Shown piece by piece: positions 36,642 to 45,165 of a stretch of 64,000 nt of DNA. A program made the translations under genes and the position numbers. The notes beneath the pieces were generated by a model. It ran no database searches. It saw nothing but the letters and a program-made list of their open reading frames with translations, and had not been told where the DNA came from. The stretch covers positions 62,001 to 126,000 of the forward strand of contig JABZFM010000033.1 of the NCBI GenBank assembly GCA_014237465.1, written 5' to 3'. The stretch is from Desulfobacteraceae bacterium (lineage in GTDB: Bacteria; Desulfobacterota; Desulfobacteria; Desulfobacterales; Desulfosalsimonadaceae). Within the stretch, counting starts at the first letter, position 1, and each line of letters starts with the position of its first letter.

Positions 36642-37328
36642 ATGATTGATTATATTAAAAATCATAACGGTAAAGTATTTATCCGGGCAGTGGTTATTTT
36701 GTTTCTGATCCTGATGACCGGGTTGGGAGGACTGCTGTTTTACGGGTCAAAATCCATTCATGATCTGTTTGAAAACAACAAAAAGTTAAAACTGGCGATC
36801 GCGAACCTGACCCATGAGGACCAGATCGGGTATGCCAAAGTGGTCCGTCAGGAAGAGCTCGACGGCAGGCTGTACACCACCTTGAAATTTGTCGAAACCG
36901 CACGGGACAATCAATTAAAAAAAGTGCTGGAGCGGGAGTATACAATTGAAGGTGATGTGGTTTTTTTTGATGCGCTGATTGTCATGTTTAATAATGAAGA
37001 TGTCATGACCGGCGAAAAAAGGGCGTTATATTTGTGGCGCCGGATCTATGGCGAAAACATGGCGCCGTCAGACGGGTACCCCATTGAAATGGAATCGCAG
37101 GCACCGAAACGCTATGCCGATTTTTTGGCGCAGCTGAGCCTGCCGGAGCAGGAAATGTTTTGGGAGTCGGTCTGGAAGCTGGTTGATGACCCGGATGTTC
37201 TTAAGAAACACGGCGTTAAAGCGGTTTATGGCAATGCGGTATATAAGAAGCTACGCCCAGGGCTGATTTATGTGTTTAAGATCGGCAGTAGTGGGCGGGT
37301 ATATCCGGAAACAGTCCCTGACATATGA
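36642..37328 (+). CDS. Single-pass membrane protein of unknown function
   Basis: Starting at ATG 36642 (MIDYIKNHNGKVFIRAV) rather than 36549, because the upstream extension is repeat sequence; 228 aa. One N-terminal transmembrane helix (about residues 12-33, VVILFLILMTGLGGLLFYG), then a soluble part with mixed helices and strands (KVVRQEELDGRLYTTLKFVET, WRRIYGENMAPSDGYPIEMES). I do not recognise the family. The stop TGA is formed at the first bases of the following palindrome. Confidence 0.65.
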   Translation: MIDYIKNHNGKVFIRAVVILFLILMTGLGGLLFYGSKSIHDLFENNKKLKLAIANLTHEDQIGYAKVVRQEELDGRLYTTLKFVETARDNQLKKVLEREYTIEGDVVFFDALIVMFNNEDVMTGEKRALYLWRRIYGENMAPSDGYPIEMESQAPKRYADFLAQLSLPEQEMFWESVWKLVDDPDVLKKHGVKAVYGNAVYKKLRPGLIYVFKIGSSGRVYPETVPDI

Positions 37329-37490
37329 TGGCTGCGTAAAAAATCCAAATTCTGCGTTGCGCTGCATCCTTCGTTTTTCATAGTACGATAAGTACGAATC
37401 ATCACTCAGGATTTACGCGCCTTGCCAATGTTTTATGAATGGTGGAGTTTTTTCTTTGCCATCGAAATTCGACTTTTTACGAGACCATCA
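37326..37490. repeat. Long palindrome, boxed family
   Basis: Closest relative of the element that truncates purF: GATGGCTGCGTAAAAAATCC left, ATTCGACTTTTTACGAGACC right, boxes CTGCGTTGC and CGCCTTGCC, inner GTACGATAAGTAC. It starts inside the stop codon of the upstream gene. Confidence 0.88.
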
Positions 37491-37537
37491 TTATTGGGTG
37501 CCATCAATATTTAATCAAAAATAAAAAGGAGGTTACC

Positions 37538-38038
37538 ATGAAAACGAAAAAAATAACCATTTTGATTGCTGTATTTTCTTTTTTGCTGATGTTTTTTTCT
37601 GCTGGGATTGTTTGTGCGGAAACATCAGGTACAATGGATCTTGTAAAGATGTTAACGAGCCAGCTGGGTGTGACAGAACCCCAGGCTGCCGGAGGTGCCG
37701 GCTCGTTGTTTGATATGGCAAAAGGGATGCTTTCGGAAACCGACTACGGGCAGGTGGCCGGCGCGATTCCCGGTATCGGCGATCTGATTAAAGCAGCGCC
37801 TGCGGTTTCGGAATCAACAGCAGATGCTTCCGATACAATGGCCGGGCTTGCCGGGGGAATGGGCTCAATCACCAAGGCCGTAGATAGTGCGAACAAGTTT
37901 GCCGCTGTAAATGATCAGTTTAAACAGCTGGGACTGAATGCGGATATGGTATCACAGTTTATTCCTGTGTTACTTTCTTTTGCTAATTCAACCGGTGGTG
38001 AATCCGTCATGAATATTCTCAAATCGGTTTGGCAGTAA
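37538..38038 (+). CDS. DUF2780-like secreted protein
   Basis: ATG at 37538 with AAGGAGGT upstream; 166 aa. Signal peptide about residues 1-27 (LLMFFSAGIVCAE). The mature part starts MDLVKMLTSQLGVTEPQAAGGAGSLFDMAKGMLSETDYGQVAGAIPGI and ends LNADMVSQFIPVLLSFANSTGGESVMNILKSVW, the DUF2780 (VcgC/VcgE) pattern of small helical repeats. Role unknown; predicted periplasmic or secreted. Confidence 0.8.
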   Translation: MKTKKITILIAVFSFLLMFFSAGIVCAETSGTMDLVKMLTSQLGVTEPQAAGGAGSLFDMAKGMLSETDYGQVAGAIPGIGDLIKAAPAVSESTADASDTMAGLAGGMGSITKAVDSANKFAAVNDQFKQLGLNADMVSQFIPVLLSFANSTGGESVMNILKSVWQ

Positions 38039-38050
38039 GGGCTCGTTCAA

Positions 38051-38186
38051 AAATAACTTCATATTTTCAGGCGCCGGTTCATCCCACTCGGCTGTGTTAC
38101 TCGTCAGTTAAATAGGCCAGCTATTCGCCCTCCTCGCGCCTTGCCGAGTGGGCGACCCAACACCTGAAAATATAAATTAATTTTTT
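38051..38186. repeat. Long palindrome, boxed family, unique arms
   Basis: Outer arms near ATATTTTCAGG and CCTGAAAATAT, then CCACTCGG and CCGAGTGG; boxes GCTGTGTTAC and CGCGCCTTGCC. The arms are unlike those of any other copy here. It lies between the DUF2780 gene and the next small gene. Confidence 0.88.
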
Positions 38187-38211
38187 CGCAAACCCTAAGG
38201 GTAAAAAATAA

Positions 38212-38613
38212 ATGATCACAGACAGTTTAAGTAAGTTGTTTAGCCTTGAAGTAATTGAAGAAATCTTTCCGAATGACCGGGCGGACCAGTTTTTTGATGT
38301 GCTGTACGGGGATTCGTCTGAGGGTGCTTATAACATCAGGCTGGTTTTTAAAGAGCAAAAAGACAATACATTGGTCTTTGAATTTCATTTAACCCAGTGT
38401 CCCGGCAAATGTCTCCGGTGCAGCCTGACCTATGGATTGCCGAAAGTTTTTTCAAGACACCCCCTGATCAATGTTAAAGGCCTGGTACAAAAAGTCGATG
38501 AACAGTTAAACGGGCAGGGGAAATGCATTGACTGGAAACTCGGCAAGACAATTGAAATTTCAAATGCTCTGCATATCATTCCTTTGATCATTACTCTTGG
38601 CGCTGCAGCGTAA
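38212..38613 (+). CDS. Conserved small cytoplasmic protein of unknown function
   Basis: 133 aa without a signal or membrane helix until a mildly hydrophobic end (ALHIIPLIITLGAAA). A CPGKCLRCSLTYGLP segment has three Cys near residue 63 and could bind metal. The rest is a compact alpha/beta sequence (EVIEEIFPNDRADQFFDVLYGDSSEGAYNIRLVFKEQ). Not recognised beyond being the kind of small protein common in sulfate reducers. A terminator follows. Confidence 0.6.
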   Translation: MITDSLSKLFSLEVIEEIFPNDRADQFFDVLYGDSSEGAYNIRLVFKEQKDNTLVFEFHLTQCPGKCLRCSLTYGLPKVFSRHPLINVKGLVQKVDEQLNGQGKCIDWKLGKTIEISNALHIIPLIITLGAAA

Positions 38614-38650
38614 AATATCTATTTTTTTAGGGTTGAGCCGAAATTTTAGA

Positions 38651-38699
38651 AATAAAAAAAGCCGCACTCATCTATCAGGATGAGGGTGGCTTTTTTTTG
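38651..38699 (+). terminator. Rho-independent terminator
   Basis: AAAAAAAGCCGCACTCATC and GATGAGGGTGGCTTTTTTTT pair around a TATCAG loop. U-tracts on both sides let it serve the plus-strand small gene and possibly the convergent operon. Confidence 0.82.
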
Positions 38700-38727
38700 A
38701 ATGTCTTAGCCGGTTTTCTCATAAGTA

Positions 38728-38812
38728 TGATTCGTTCATTTTCAAGGCATAAGTGGTGAAGCTGTAGTAAGTCTACCGCGAACCGCTTGTAACACAGAAA
38801 ATGGGCGAATGA
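38728..38812. repeat. Long palindrome, boxed family
   Basis: Arms TGATTCGTTCATTTTC and GAAAATGGGCGAATGA; boxes TCAAGGCATAAG and TAACACAG; the inner arm has GAAGCTGTAGT against CTACCGCGA. Orientation opposite to 27242 and 28068. Confidence 0.85.
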
Positions 38813-38848
38813 GAAATCCGGATTAATCGTTAGGCCTTTATTCTCACA

Positions 38849-38942
38849 AATCAAGTTTGCCGGAGATGCAAGGCGCAGGACATGAAGCTGTAGTGTGCTA
38901 CTGCGATTGTCCTGCAACACAGCAGATTCGGTGAAATTGGTT
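38849..38942. repeat. Long palindrome, boxed family (adjacent second copy)
   Basis: Boxes GCAAGGCGCAGGAC and GTCCTGCAACACAGC, inner GAAGCTGTAG against CTACTGCGA; outer arms about 20 bp and imperfect. It ends 6 bases from the stop of the acyl-CoA dehydrogenase gene and lies in tandem with 38728-38812, possibly acting as the operon's 3' end. Confidence 0.85.
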
Positions 38943-38947
38943 CGTGA

Positions 38948-40111
38948 TTAACGGTTTGCTTTTTTGATCCCCAGCTTATCCATGGCAATGATTATTTTGC
39001 AGATGTTGGCGGATCCTTCCACCATGGTGTAGGTGGGAATGTCCCGATAAAACCGGGCCACCGGGTATTCCGTGGAATAGCCGTATGCTCCGAAAATCCG
39101 CATGGCGTAATTGGCGCACCGGCTGGCGGTTTCACCGGCAAAATACTTGGCCTGGGCCACATCCAGACCGTTGTTCAGATTTCCCTGATCTTTTTCCCAG
39201 GCTGCCCTGTAAACCAGCAGCCGGGCCGCCTCGATCTCTGTGGCCATCTGCGCAATCAGGTCCTGATTCATCTGAAAATTGCCGAGGGCTTTGCCGAACT
39301 GTTTGCGTTCATTGCAGTATTTGACGGATGCATCCAGCAACGCCTGGGCCACTCCGACCGCTCCGGCAGCCGCGGATATCCGTGTCTGGTTGAGTGACGA
39401 GAAAACGATTTTGGCCCCGTCGCCGGGTTCCCCTAAAATATTTTTCTTGGGCACTTTTGTATCATTTAAGAAGATTTCGCCTGATGGTGATGAGAATGAC
39501 CCCATTTTTTCCAGGCGGGAGGTTTTGATGCCGTTGAATTTTTTCAGTTCAATGACAAAGGCGGACAATCCTTTGGACCCCCTGGCTCGGTCCGTGTACG
39601 CATAATAAATTACGACATCGGCGATGTCTGCGTTGGAAATCCAGGTCTTGGAGCCGTTTAACAGCCAGTGGTCCCCCATGTCCTTCGCCTCCGAGGCGAT
39701 GGACATGACATCCGACCCGGCATCCGGTTCGGTAATGGCAAAACAGCCGAGATAATCCGCACAGACCAGTTTTGATATATATTTTTTTCTTAACGCCTCA
39801 CTGCCGTATTTGTAAATGGTATACGCCGAACCAATACACTGCATGTTGATCTGGACCCGCAGTGAACTGGATACTTTGGCAATCTCTTCGGTGATGATCA
39901 CTGCCGAAAGCCAATCCAGGTCTTCTCCGCCGTATGCTTCCGGAATGCACATGCCGAAAAATCCCAGTTCTCCCATGGGTTTGATCACTTCTTCATAGGG
40001 GAAATAATGATTTGCATCCCATTCATCCACATGGGGTGCGATTTGCTTGACGCTAAATTCCCGGACTGCCTTTTGCAGCATCGTATGTTCTTTGGATAGT
40101 TTAAAGTCCAT
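38948..40111 (-). CDS. Acyl-CoA dehydrogenase (alicyclic or glutaryl type)
   Basis: 387 aa, the standard length. MDFKLSKEHTMLQKAVREFSVKQIAPHVDEWD start, FAD-site motifs GCFAITEPDAGSDV and WLLNGSKTWISNAD, C-terminal RQFGKALGNFQMNQ and the base-bearing YTMVEGSANICKIIIAMDKLGIKKANR. The EGSANICK end recalls cyclohexanecarboxyl-CoA and cyclohex-1-ene-1-carboxyl-CoA dehydrogenases. Electrons would pass to ETF. It is the last gene of the minus-strand operon that also holds BadH- and BadI-like genes, which favours an alicyclic substrate, or glutaryl-CoA at the end of the route. Confidence 0.85.
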   Translation of the reverse strand: MDFKLSKEHTMLQKAVREFSVKQIAPHVDEWDANHYFPYEEVIKPMGELGFFGMCIPEAYGGEDLDWLSAVIITEEIAKVSSSLRVQINMQCIGSAYTIYKYGSEALRKKYISKLVCADYLGCFAITEPDAGSDVMSIASEAKDMGDHWLLNGSKTWISNADIADVVIYYAYTDRARGSKGLSAFVIELKKFNGIKTSRLEKMGSFSSPSGEIFLNDTKVPKKNILGEPGDGAKIVFSSLNQTRISAAAGAVGVAQALLDASVKYCNERKQFGKALGNFQMNQDLIAQMATEIEAARLLVYRAAWEKDQGNLNNGLDVAQAKYFAGETASRCANYAMRIFGAYGYSTEYPVARFYRDIPTYTMVEGSANICKIIIAMDKLGIKKANR

Positions 40112-40170
40112 GTGAGTTGTCCTTTTTAATTTCCATTTCAGAAAATGTGACCCGGATTTTTCACCGAGTT

Positions 40171-40255
40171 TGAATCGTTTGCTGGCAAGGCATCCGGGAA
40201 GAAGCTGTAGCTCGTCTACCGCGATTCCCGGATAACGCAGCCAGGAGACGATTCA
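40171..40255. repeat. Long palindrome, boxed family
   Basis: Arms TGAATCGTTTGCTGG and CCAGGAGACGATTCA; boxes GCAAGGCATCCGGG and CCCGGATAACGCAGC; inner GAAGCTGTAG against CTACCGCGA. Lies in the operon between the BadH-like gene and the acyl-CoA dehydrogenase gene. Confidence 0.88.
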
Positions 40256-40271
40256 GACCGGCCCGAAGGGT

Positions 40272-40292
40272 GAACAATTCGAAGAATTGTTC
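40272..40292. repeat. Small perfect hairpin
   Basis: GAACAATTC, loop GAA, GAATTGTTC. Nine-bp perfect stem with a three-base loop, just after the palindrome at 40171 and before the stop of the BadH-like gene. It has no U-tract, so a terminator role is unlikely; it may stabilise an mRNA end. Confidence 0.6.
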
Positions 40293-40307
40293 ATGAGAAA
40301 TTCGGGT

Positions 40308-41075
40308 TTAGTCGACCATTGTAAGCCCGCCACTAACACTCAACACCTGGCCGGTGATAAAGTTGGCTTCTTCAGATGCAAAAAAGACCACTGCCGCGGC
40401 AATGTCGTCAGCGGTTCCCATTCGTTTTAAGGGAATAATTTTGTCCATACTGGAAAGGACCTTGTCTGCAAACGCGTCTTCGGCTTTCATGTCATCGAGC
40501 AGAGGAGTCGGTGTCGGTCCGGGGCAGATCACGTTTACGTTTATTTTGTTGCGGGCAAATTCCCGGGCCATGGTTTTTGAAAATGAGATGACCGCCCCCT
40601 TTGTTCCGGAATAGACAGATTCTCCCGTGCTCCCCACGCGTGCGGCATCGGACGCGATATTGATGATCTTGCCGCTGTTGCGTTCCATCATGTCTTCTGC
40701 CACCGCGTAAATGGTATTCAAGATGCCTTTATAATTAATATCAATGACCTTGTTCCAGAAATCCGGCGTGGTTTTTACAAACGGTTTCATCCGGTCCCAC
40801 CCGGCATTATTCACCAGAATATCCACGGGCCCGAATTTTTCCTTCACCGCTTTGATCATAGCCTGAACGGATGCAAGATCCGTAATGTCCGTTTTGACCG
40901 CGATTGCCTGTCCCCCGGAGTTTTCGATTTCCGCTGCGGTTGCCACGGCTTCGTCTAAAAGCAGGTCGGCAATTACCACTTTGGCGCCCTGCTTTGCTAT
41001 GGTCTCACAAATTCCTTTGCCGATCCCTCGTGCACCGCCGGTAACCACCGCCACTTTGTCAGTAAGTTTGAACAT
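40308..41075 (-). CDS. BadH-like SDR (2-hydroxycyclohexanecarboxyl-CoA dehydrogenase)
   Basis: 255 aa SDR: VAVVTGGARGIGKGICETIAKQG NAD site, LVNNAGWDRMKPFVKTTPDFWNKVIDIN, catalytic Ser/Tyr/Lys in IASDAARVGSTGESVYSGTKGA, VNVICPGPTPTPLLDD, and end ITGQVLSVSGGLTMVD. The triad NNAGWD, SDAARVG(S)GE and PGPTxTxLL matches BadH of the Rhodopseudomonas cyclohexanecarboxylate pathway as I recall it, more than FabG. It would oxidise 2-hydroxycyclohexane-1-carboxyl-CoA to the 2-keto ester using NAD. The BadI-like gene lies in the same operon, which supports this role. Confidence 0.78.
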   Translation of the reverse strand: MFKLTDKVAVVTGGARGIGKGICETIAKQGAKVVIADLLLDEAVATAAEIENSGGQAIAVKTDITDLASVQAMIKAVKEKFGPVDILVNNAGWDRMKPFVKTTPDFWNKVIDINYKGILNTIYAVAEDMMERNSGKIINIASDAARVGSTGESVYSGTKGAVISFSKTMAREFARNKINVNVICPGPTPTPLLDDMKAEDAFADKVLSSMDKIIPLKRMGTADDIAAAVVFFASEEANFITGQVLSVSGGLTMVD

Positions 41076-41139
41076 GATTTTTGTTCCTCCAATGTAAGTT
41101 GTTATTATCTATTTTATTTAGAATTTAAATCATTGTGCA

Positions 41140-41240
41140 GGTGTTGAGGTAGAAGGTATAAGGTAGAAGACCGAAGGAAATGCAGTTGTTACCTTCTACT
41201 TTCAATCTTCAATCTTCAATCTTCAACCTTCAGCCTTTCA
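41140..41240. repeat. Pyrimidine/purine-rich imperfect inverted repeat
   Basis: GAGGTAGAAGGTATAAGG and a TTCAATC tandem array (CTTTCAATCTTCAATCTTC) ending CCTTTCACCTC form purine- and pyrimidine-rich arms. A relative occurs at 47216-47347. Located between two genes of the operon. Confidence 0.65.
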
Positions 41241-42416
41241 CCTCAAATTCTCCCATATCGTAGACACCCCCTGCCCCCGCCCCACACACAGAGTGGTGAG
41301 GCCATATCTGGCGGACGGATTTTTCTCAAATAATCCGTTTAAAAATGCCACCAGCCGCGGGCCGGATGCCGCCAGTGGATGCCCGTATGCCAAGGCGCCG
41401 CCCCACTGGTTGACCCGGGGATCATCCCACGCCAGCCCCAGCCGGTCCAGGCAATACAAAACCTGGACGGCAAATGCTTCATTAATTTCTATAATATCCA
41501 TATCATCCATGGTCAGGCCGGCCATTTTAAGGACTTTTTCCGTTGACGGCACGGGCGCGATCCCCATGATTTTCGGGTCCACGCCGGCCACGGCAGAGGC
41601 CACCCACCGCATCTTCGGCTTCAGCCCCAGCGCTTCGGCTTTTTGGCGGCTCATCAGCAACGCGGCACACGCACCGTCATTTAAGCCGGATGAATTTCCG
41701 GCTGTGACCCGTCCGTTTTCTTTAAACGCCGGTTTTAGGGCTGCCAGTTTTTCTATCGTGGTCTCAGGCCGTGGGTGCTGGTCCGTATCGGCAATGATCC
41801 GGGTATCGTCGGCCAATTCTGCTTTAATGGGGATTATCATGCGGTTCATTTTGCCGGATGTCATGGCTGCTTTGGCTTTTTTCTGGGATTCGGCTGCATA
41901 GCTATCAGCCATTTCACGGGTAAATTCCGGGAATCGGTCATGAATATTTTCCGCAGTCAACCCCATGACCAGGGCGGATGCCCCGCCCATGACGTCTTCG
42001 GCCCGGGGATGATGTTCCCGCATAAACCCCATGGGCACGTGACCCAGGTGCTCTACCCCGCCGGTAATCAGGCAGTCGGCCATGCCAGAAGCAATGGTGG
42101 TGGCGGCAAATCCCATGGCGGTCAGACCGCTGGCGCACATGCGGTCAATAGAGCATCCCGGGATTTCCCAGCCCCAGTCCGCCAGCATGGTGATCATCCG
42201 GCCGAGGGTACTGGCCTGCTCCTTCACCTGGTTGGTGACGCCCCAGATGCTGTCTTCGATCATATTCGGCATAACCAGTGGATTTCGTTCAATTAATGCC
42301 TTGAGCAGGGGAACGGCAAGATCTTCAGCCCGGGTTTTCCAGAAAATTCCTTTTTCACCGGCCCGGCCAAATGCGGTTCTCACCACATCGATTAAAACCA
42401 CTTCGTTGATTAACAT
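41238..42416 (-). CDS. Thiolase (acyl-CoA acetyltransferase)
   Basis: Start at ATG 42416 (MLINEVVLIDVVRTAFG) with AAGGA nine bases upstream; 392 aa. Active-site Cys94 in CSIDRMCASGLTAMGFAA, NEAFAVQVLYCLDRLG, GGALAYGHPLAASGPRLVAFL (His), and TTLCVGRGQGVSTIWEN (second Cys). A degradative thiolase by length and motif set. In this operon it would cleave 3-oxoacyl-CoA, for instance 3-oxopimeloyl-CoA to glutaryl-CoA and acetyl-CoA. Confidence 0.9.
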   Translation of the reverse strand: MLINEVVLIDVVRTAFGRAGEKGIFWKTRAEDLAVPLLKALIERNPLVMPNMIEDSIWGVTNQVKEQASTLGRMITMLADWGWEIPGCSIDRMCASGLTAMGFAATTIASGMADCLITGGVEHLGHVPMGFMREHHPRAEDVMGGASALVMGLTAENIHDRFPEFTREMADSYAAESQKKAKAAMTSGKMNRMIIPIKAELADDTRIIADTDQHPRPETTIEKLAALKPAFKENGRVTAGNSSGLNDGACAALLMSRQKAEALGLKPKMRWVASAVAGVDPKIMGIAPVPSTEKVLKMAGLTMDDMDIIEINEAFAVQVLYCLDRLGLAWDDPRVNQWGGALAYGHPLAASGPRLVAFLNGLFEKNPSARYGLTTLCVGRGQGVSTIWENLR

Positions 42417-42526
42417 GATCAATTGTCCTTAATTTTTTTTCACCCAGAGCACACCACGAAAATCGCGTGGTTCATTGGTTGATTTTTTGTTGTCAGAATA
42501 CGCTGGTTCAGTTTGCTCAAAAAAAA

Positions 42527-44311
42527 TTAAAATGCGTTTTCCGGCATTTCTGATACCTCCCGTCCGTTTTTCAAACATGAATGGATTCGGGCCTGGGTGT
42601 GCGGTAATGTGATGTCCGTATACCAGGTGGCCTGCAGGATTTTACCGGTGTAAAAATTGTTTTTCGGCATTTTTTCAGCCAGCCTCTCGGCAATGATTGC
42701 CAAATCCAGCAGCCGCCAGGCCATGATCAATTCCCCGAAACAGAGCAGTGCCGGATAGGTGTTTGCCCCCCATAGGAGAGGGTCGGTTTTCCTGAGTTCA
42801 TTCATTTTAAGAACGGTCCGGAAGACTGCGTTGAACGTGTTTTCCAGGCTTTGAATGCTTTTACACAATGTCGGGTGAGATCTATTTTTTTTGCAAAAGA
42901 TTTCAATTTCCTGCGTAAACGCCCGAAACGGCGCACCCCCGGCAATGGCCATTTTGCGCCCCATCAGATCAATGGACTGGATGCCGTTGGTCCCTTCATA
43001 TAGGGACATGATTTTCACATCCCTTAAATACTGTTCCAGGGGAAAGTCTTTGCAGTATCCATAACCGCCCAGGCACTGGATGGCGGTCTCGCAGACTTTA
43101 AATCCCATGTCCGAACAAAAGGCTTTGATTATGGGGGTGATGAAATCCACCAGGTGTTTGTAATGATTTTTTTCATCTCCATCTTCCAGTTCACCCGCCA
43201 GATCGGACCAAAACGCGCCGGTGTAAATCATGGACCGCATGCCGTCTACTGCCGCTTTCATCCACAGCAGCATCCGCCGGATGTCCGGATGATTGATAAT
43301 CGGTACATCGCCTGATTTTGTGCCGCTGATATCTTTTCCCTGAACCCGGCTTTTGGTATAGGCCAGGGCATTTAAATAGGCGGTGCTGGCAATGCTCATC
43401 CCGCTGACCCCGGTGTTGATCCGGGCGGAATTCATCATTTGAAACATGTGGGCCAGCCCCATGTTTTCCTTGCCGCACAGGTATCCGATACAGTCATCTT
43501 TTGATCCAAAGTCCAGCGTGCAGGTGGGCGACCCGTGAAGGCCGAGTTTTTTTTCAATATTGCTGCAGACCACATCGTTGCCTGGACCAGGGGTGCCGTC
43601 ATCGTTGACTCTTTTTTTGGGAACAATGAACAGGGAAATGCCTTTGACACCGGCCGGCGCGCCGTCGATCCGGGCAAGTATCAGGTGAATGATATTTTCC
43701 GTCAGATCATGGTCACCCCAGGAAATAAATGTTTTTGTCCCTTTAATTTTAAAATGATCATCTTTGCGGTATGCCGTTGTCTGGGTGTTGGCAAGATTAG
43801 ATCCGGCGTCTGCTTCGGTGAGACACATGGTGCCGGTCCAGTCACCATTGTAGCATCGGGGCACAAATTGTTTTTTCAAGTCATCGGTGGCAAAGGTTTC
43901 AATCAAATGGGCCGCGCCATGTGTCAGGCTGGGGGCCATGTTAAACGCTTGACAGGCGCCGTACATCAGGTCGTTGACAACAATCCGCATCATATGCGGA
44001 AAGCCCTGCCCACCGTATTCCGGGTCCCGGGCGGCGGCGATCCATCCGCTTTCCGCATAGCGGTGATACGCGTCCTTAAATTCATCCGGGCAGGACACGT
44101 TTCCGTTGTTAAATGTTACGCCGCTTGTTTCCCCGATTTCCTGGAGCGGATCAACAACGCCTTTTGCAAACGTTGCCGCCTCTGATACCGTCATGTCCAG
44201 CACTTTTGCGTTAAGGCCCTTGTAGCGGGGAAGGGCGCACAGTTCGCCATAGTTGAGCTGGTGGTTTAAGATAAACAGGATGTCTTTTAAGTTGACTTTA
44301 TAGTGTGCCAT
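42527..44311 (-). CDS. Large acyl-CoA dehydrogenase (DmdC/FadE-like, C-terminal extension)
   Basis: About 594 aa (start MAHYKVNLKDILFILNHQL; an ATG two codons upstream is also possible). Longer than classical ACADs: it has the N-terminal ACAD_N-like domain typical of the DmdC group, GTMCLTEADAGSNL, FKIKGTKTFISWGDHDL, the base Glu in MSLYEGTNGIQSIDLMGRKM, and an extra about 130-residue C-terminal helical domain. Such enzymes act on varied acyl-CoAs. It overlaps the 3-hydroxyacyl-CoA dehydrogenase gene by a few bases, confirming an operon. Confidence 0.88.
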   Translation of the reverse strand: MAHYKVNLKDILFILNHQLNYGELCALPRYKGLNAKVLDMTVSEAATFAKGVVDPLQEIGETSGVTFNNGNVSCPDEFKDAYHRYAESGWIAAARDPEYGGQGFPHMMRIVVNDLMYGACQAFNMAPSLTHGAAHLIETFATDDLKKQFVPRCYNGDWTGTMCLTEADAGSNLANTQTTAYRKDDHFKIKGTKTFISWGDHDLTENIIHLILARIDGAPAGVKGISLFIVPKKRVNDDGTPGPGNDVVCSNIEKKLGLHGSPTCTLDFGSKDDCIGYLCGKENMGLAHMFQMMNSARINTGVSGMSIASTAYLNALAYTKSRVQGKDISGTKSGDVPIINHPDIRRMLLWMKAAVDGMRSMIYTGAFWSDLAGELEDGDEKNHYKHLVDFITPIIKAFCSDMGFKVCETAIQCLGGYGYCKDFPLEQYLRDVKIMSLYEGTNGIQSIDLMGRKMAIAGGAPFRAFTQEIEIFCKKNRSHPTLCKSIQSLENTFNAVFRTVLKMNELRKTDPLLWGANTYPALLCFGELIMAWRLLDLAIIAERLAEKMPKNNFYTGKILQATWYTDITLPHTQARIHSCLKNGREVSEMPENAF

Positions 44312-45155
44312 AATCATACCAGCCTTTGCCGGTTTTCCGGCCCAGGTGCCCGGCTTTTACTTTTCGTCTCAGCAGAAGCGGGGGATACCACCGGGAATCC
44401 CCGGTCTCATGATACATGGACATCAATGCACCATAGGTAACATCCAGTCCCACCATATCGCCGGTTTCAAAAATTCCCATTTTTCGGCCCGACGCCAGCT
44501 TCAGGCCCTTATCAATATCTTCTATCGTGGCAACGCCTTCTTCAACCAGGCGCATGGCCTCCATGGAAGCGGGCAGGTTGATCCGGTTAATCACAAAGCC
44601 GGCTACGTCCCGATTCACCATAATCGGGGTTTTGCCGATTTGTTCCACAAAGGTTTTGCCTGCTTCGGCTGTCTCATCTGTCGTCAACGATCCTTTGATC
44701 ACTTCAACCGCCATCATCATAGGGACCGGGCTGAAAAAGTGAATCCCGAGAACGCGATCGGGCCGACCGGTTACGGCTGCCAGTTCAGTAATCGGTATGG
44801 AGGACGTATTGCTGGCAATCAGCGTTTTTTCAGGGCAAAGGGCATCCAAGGATTTAAACATGTCATGCTTGATGTCGATATTTTCGAAAATCGCTTCAAT
44901 GGCCAGGTCAACATCCGCAACCCCTTCAATTGTATCTGATGTTGTGATCCGTTTAAGAATCGTGTCTTTATTTTCGCTTAATTTGCCTTTTTCAACAAAT
45001 TTGTCCACCGACCAGGCGATATTGTTTTTGGCTTTTTCAAGCGCGTCTTTTGACATATCATGCAGAACAACACGAATACCTGACTGGGCACAGACCTGGG
45101 CAATACCGCTGCCCATCAGGCCGGACCCGATGACTAAAACTGATTTGATTGACAT
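44298..45155 (-). CDS. 3-Hydroxyacyl-CoA dehydrogenase
   Basis: Start MSIKSVLVIGSGLMGSGIAQVCAQSG at 45155 with AAGGAGG upstream; 285 aa, the single-function PaaH/Hbd length. NAD site GSGLMGSGIAQ, catalytic region IASNTSSIPITELAAVTGRPDRVLGIHFFSPVPMM (His), and GFVINRINLPASMEAMRLVEEGVATIEDIDKGLK. It oxidises 3-hydroxyacyl-CoA to 3-oxoacyl-CoA. No fused hydratase. Lies 10 bases after the BadI-like gene. Confidence 0.93.
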   Translation of the reverse strand: MSIKSVLVIGSGLMGSGIAQVCAQSGIRVVLHDMSKDALEKAKNNIAWSVDKFVEKGKLSENKDTILKRITTSDTIEGVADVDLAIEAIFENIDIKHDMFKSLDALCPEKTLIASNTSSIPITELAAVTGRPDRVLGIHFFSPVPMMMAVEVIKGSLTTDETAEAGKTFVEQIGKTPIMVNRDVAGFVINRINLPASMEAMRLVEEGVATIEDIDKGLKLASGRKMGIFETGDMVGLDVTYGALMSMYHETGDSRWYPPLLLRRKVKAGHLGRKTGKGWYDYGTL

Positions 45156-45165
45156 GATATCCTCC

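Noticed and set aside
41293-42432. Long plus-strand open frames opposite the thiolase gene
   Set aside because: Antisense shadows of a well-conserved thiolase.
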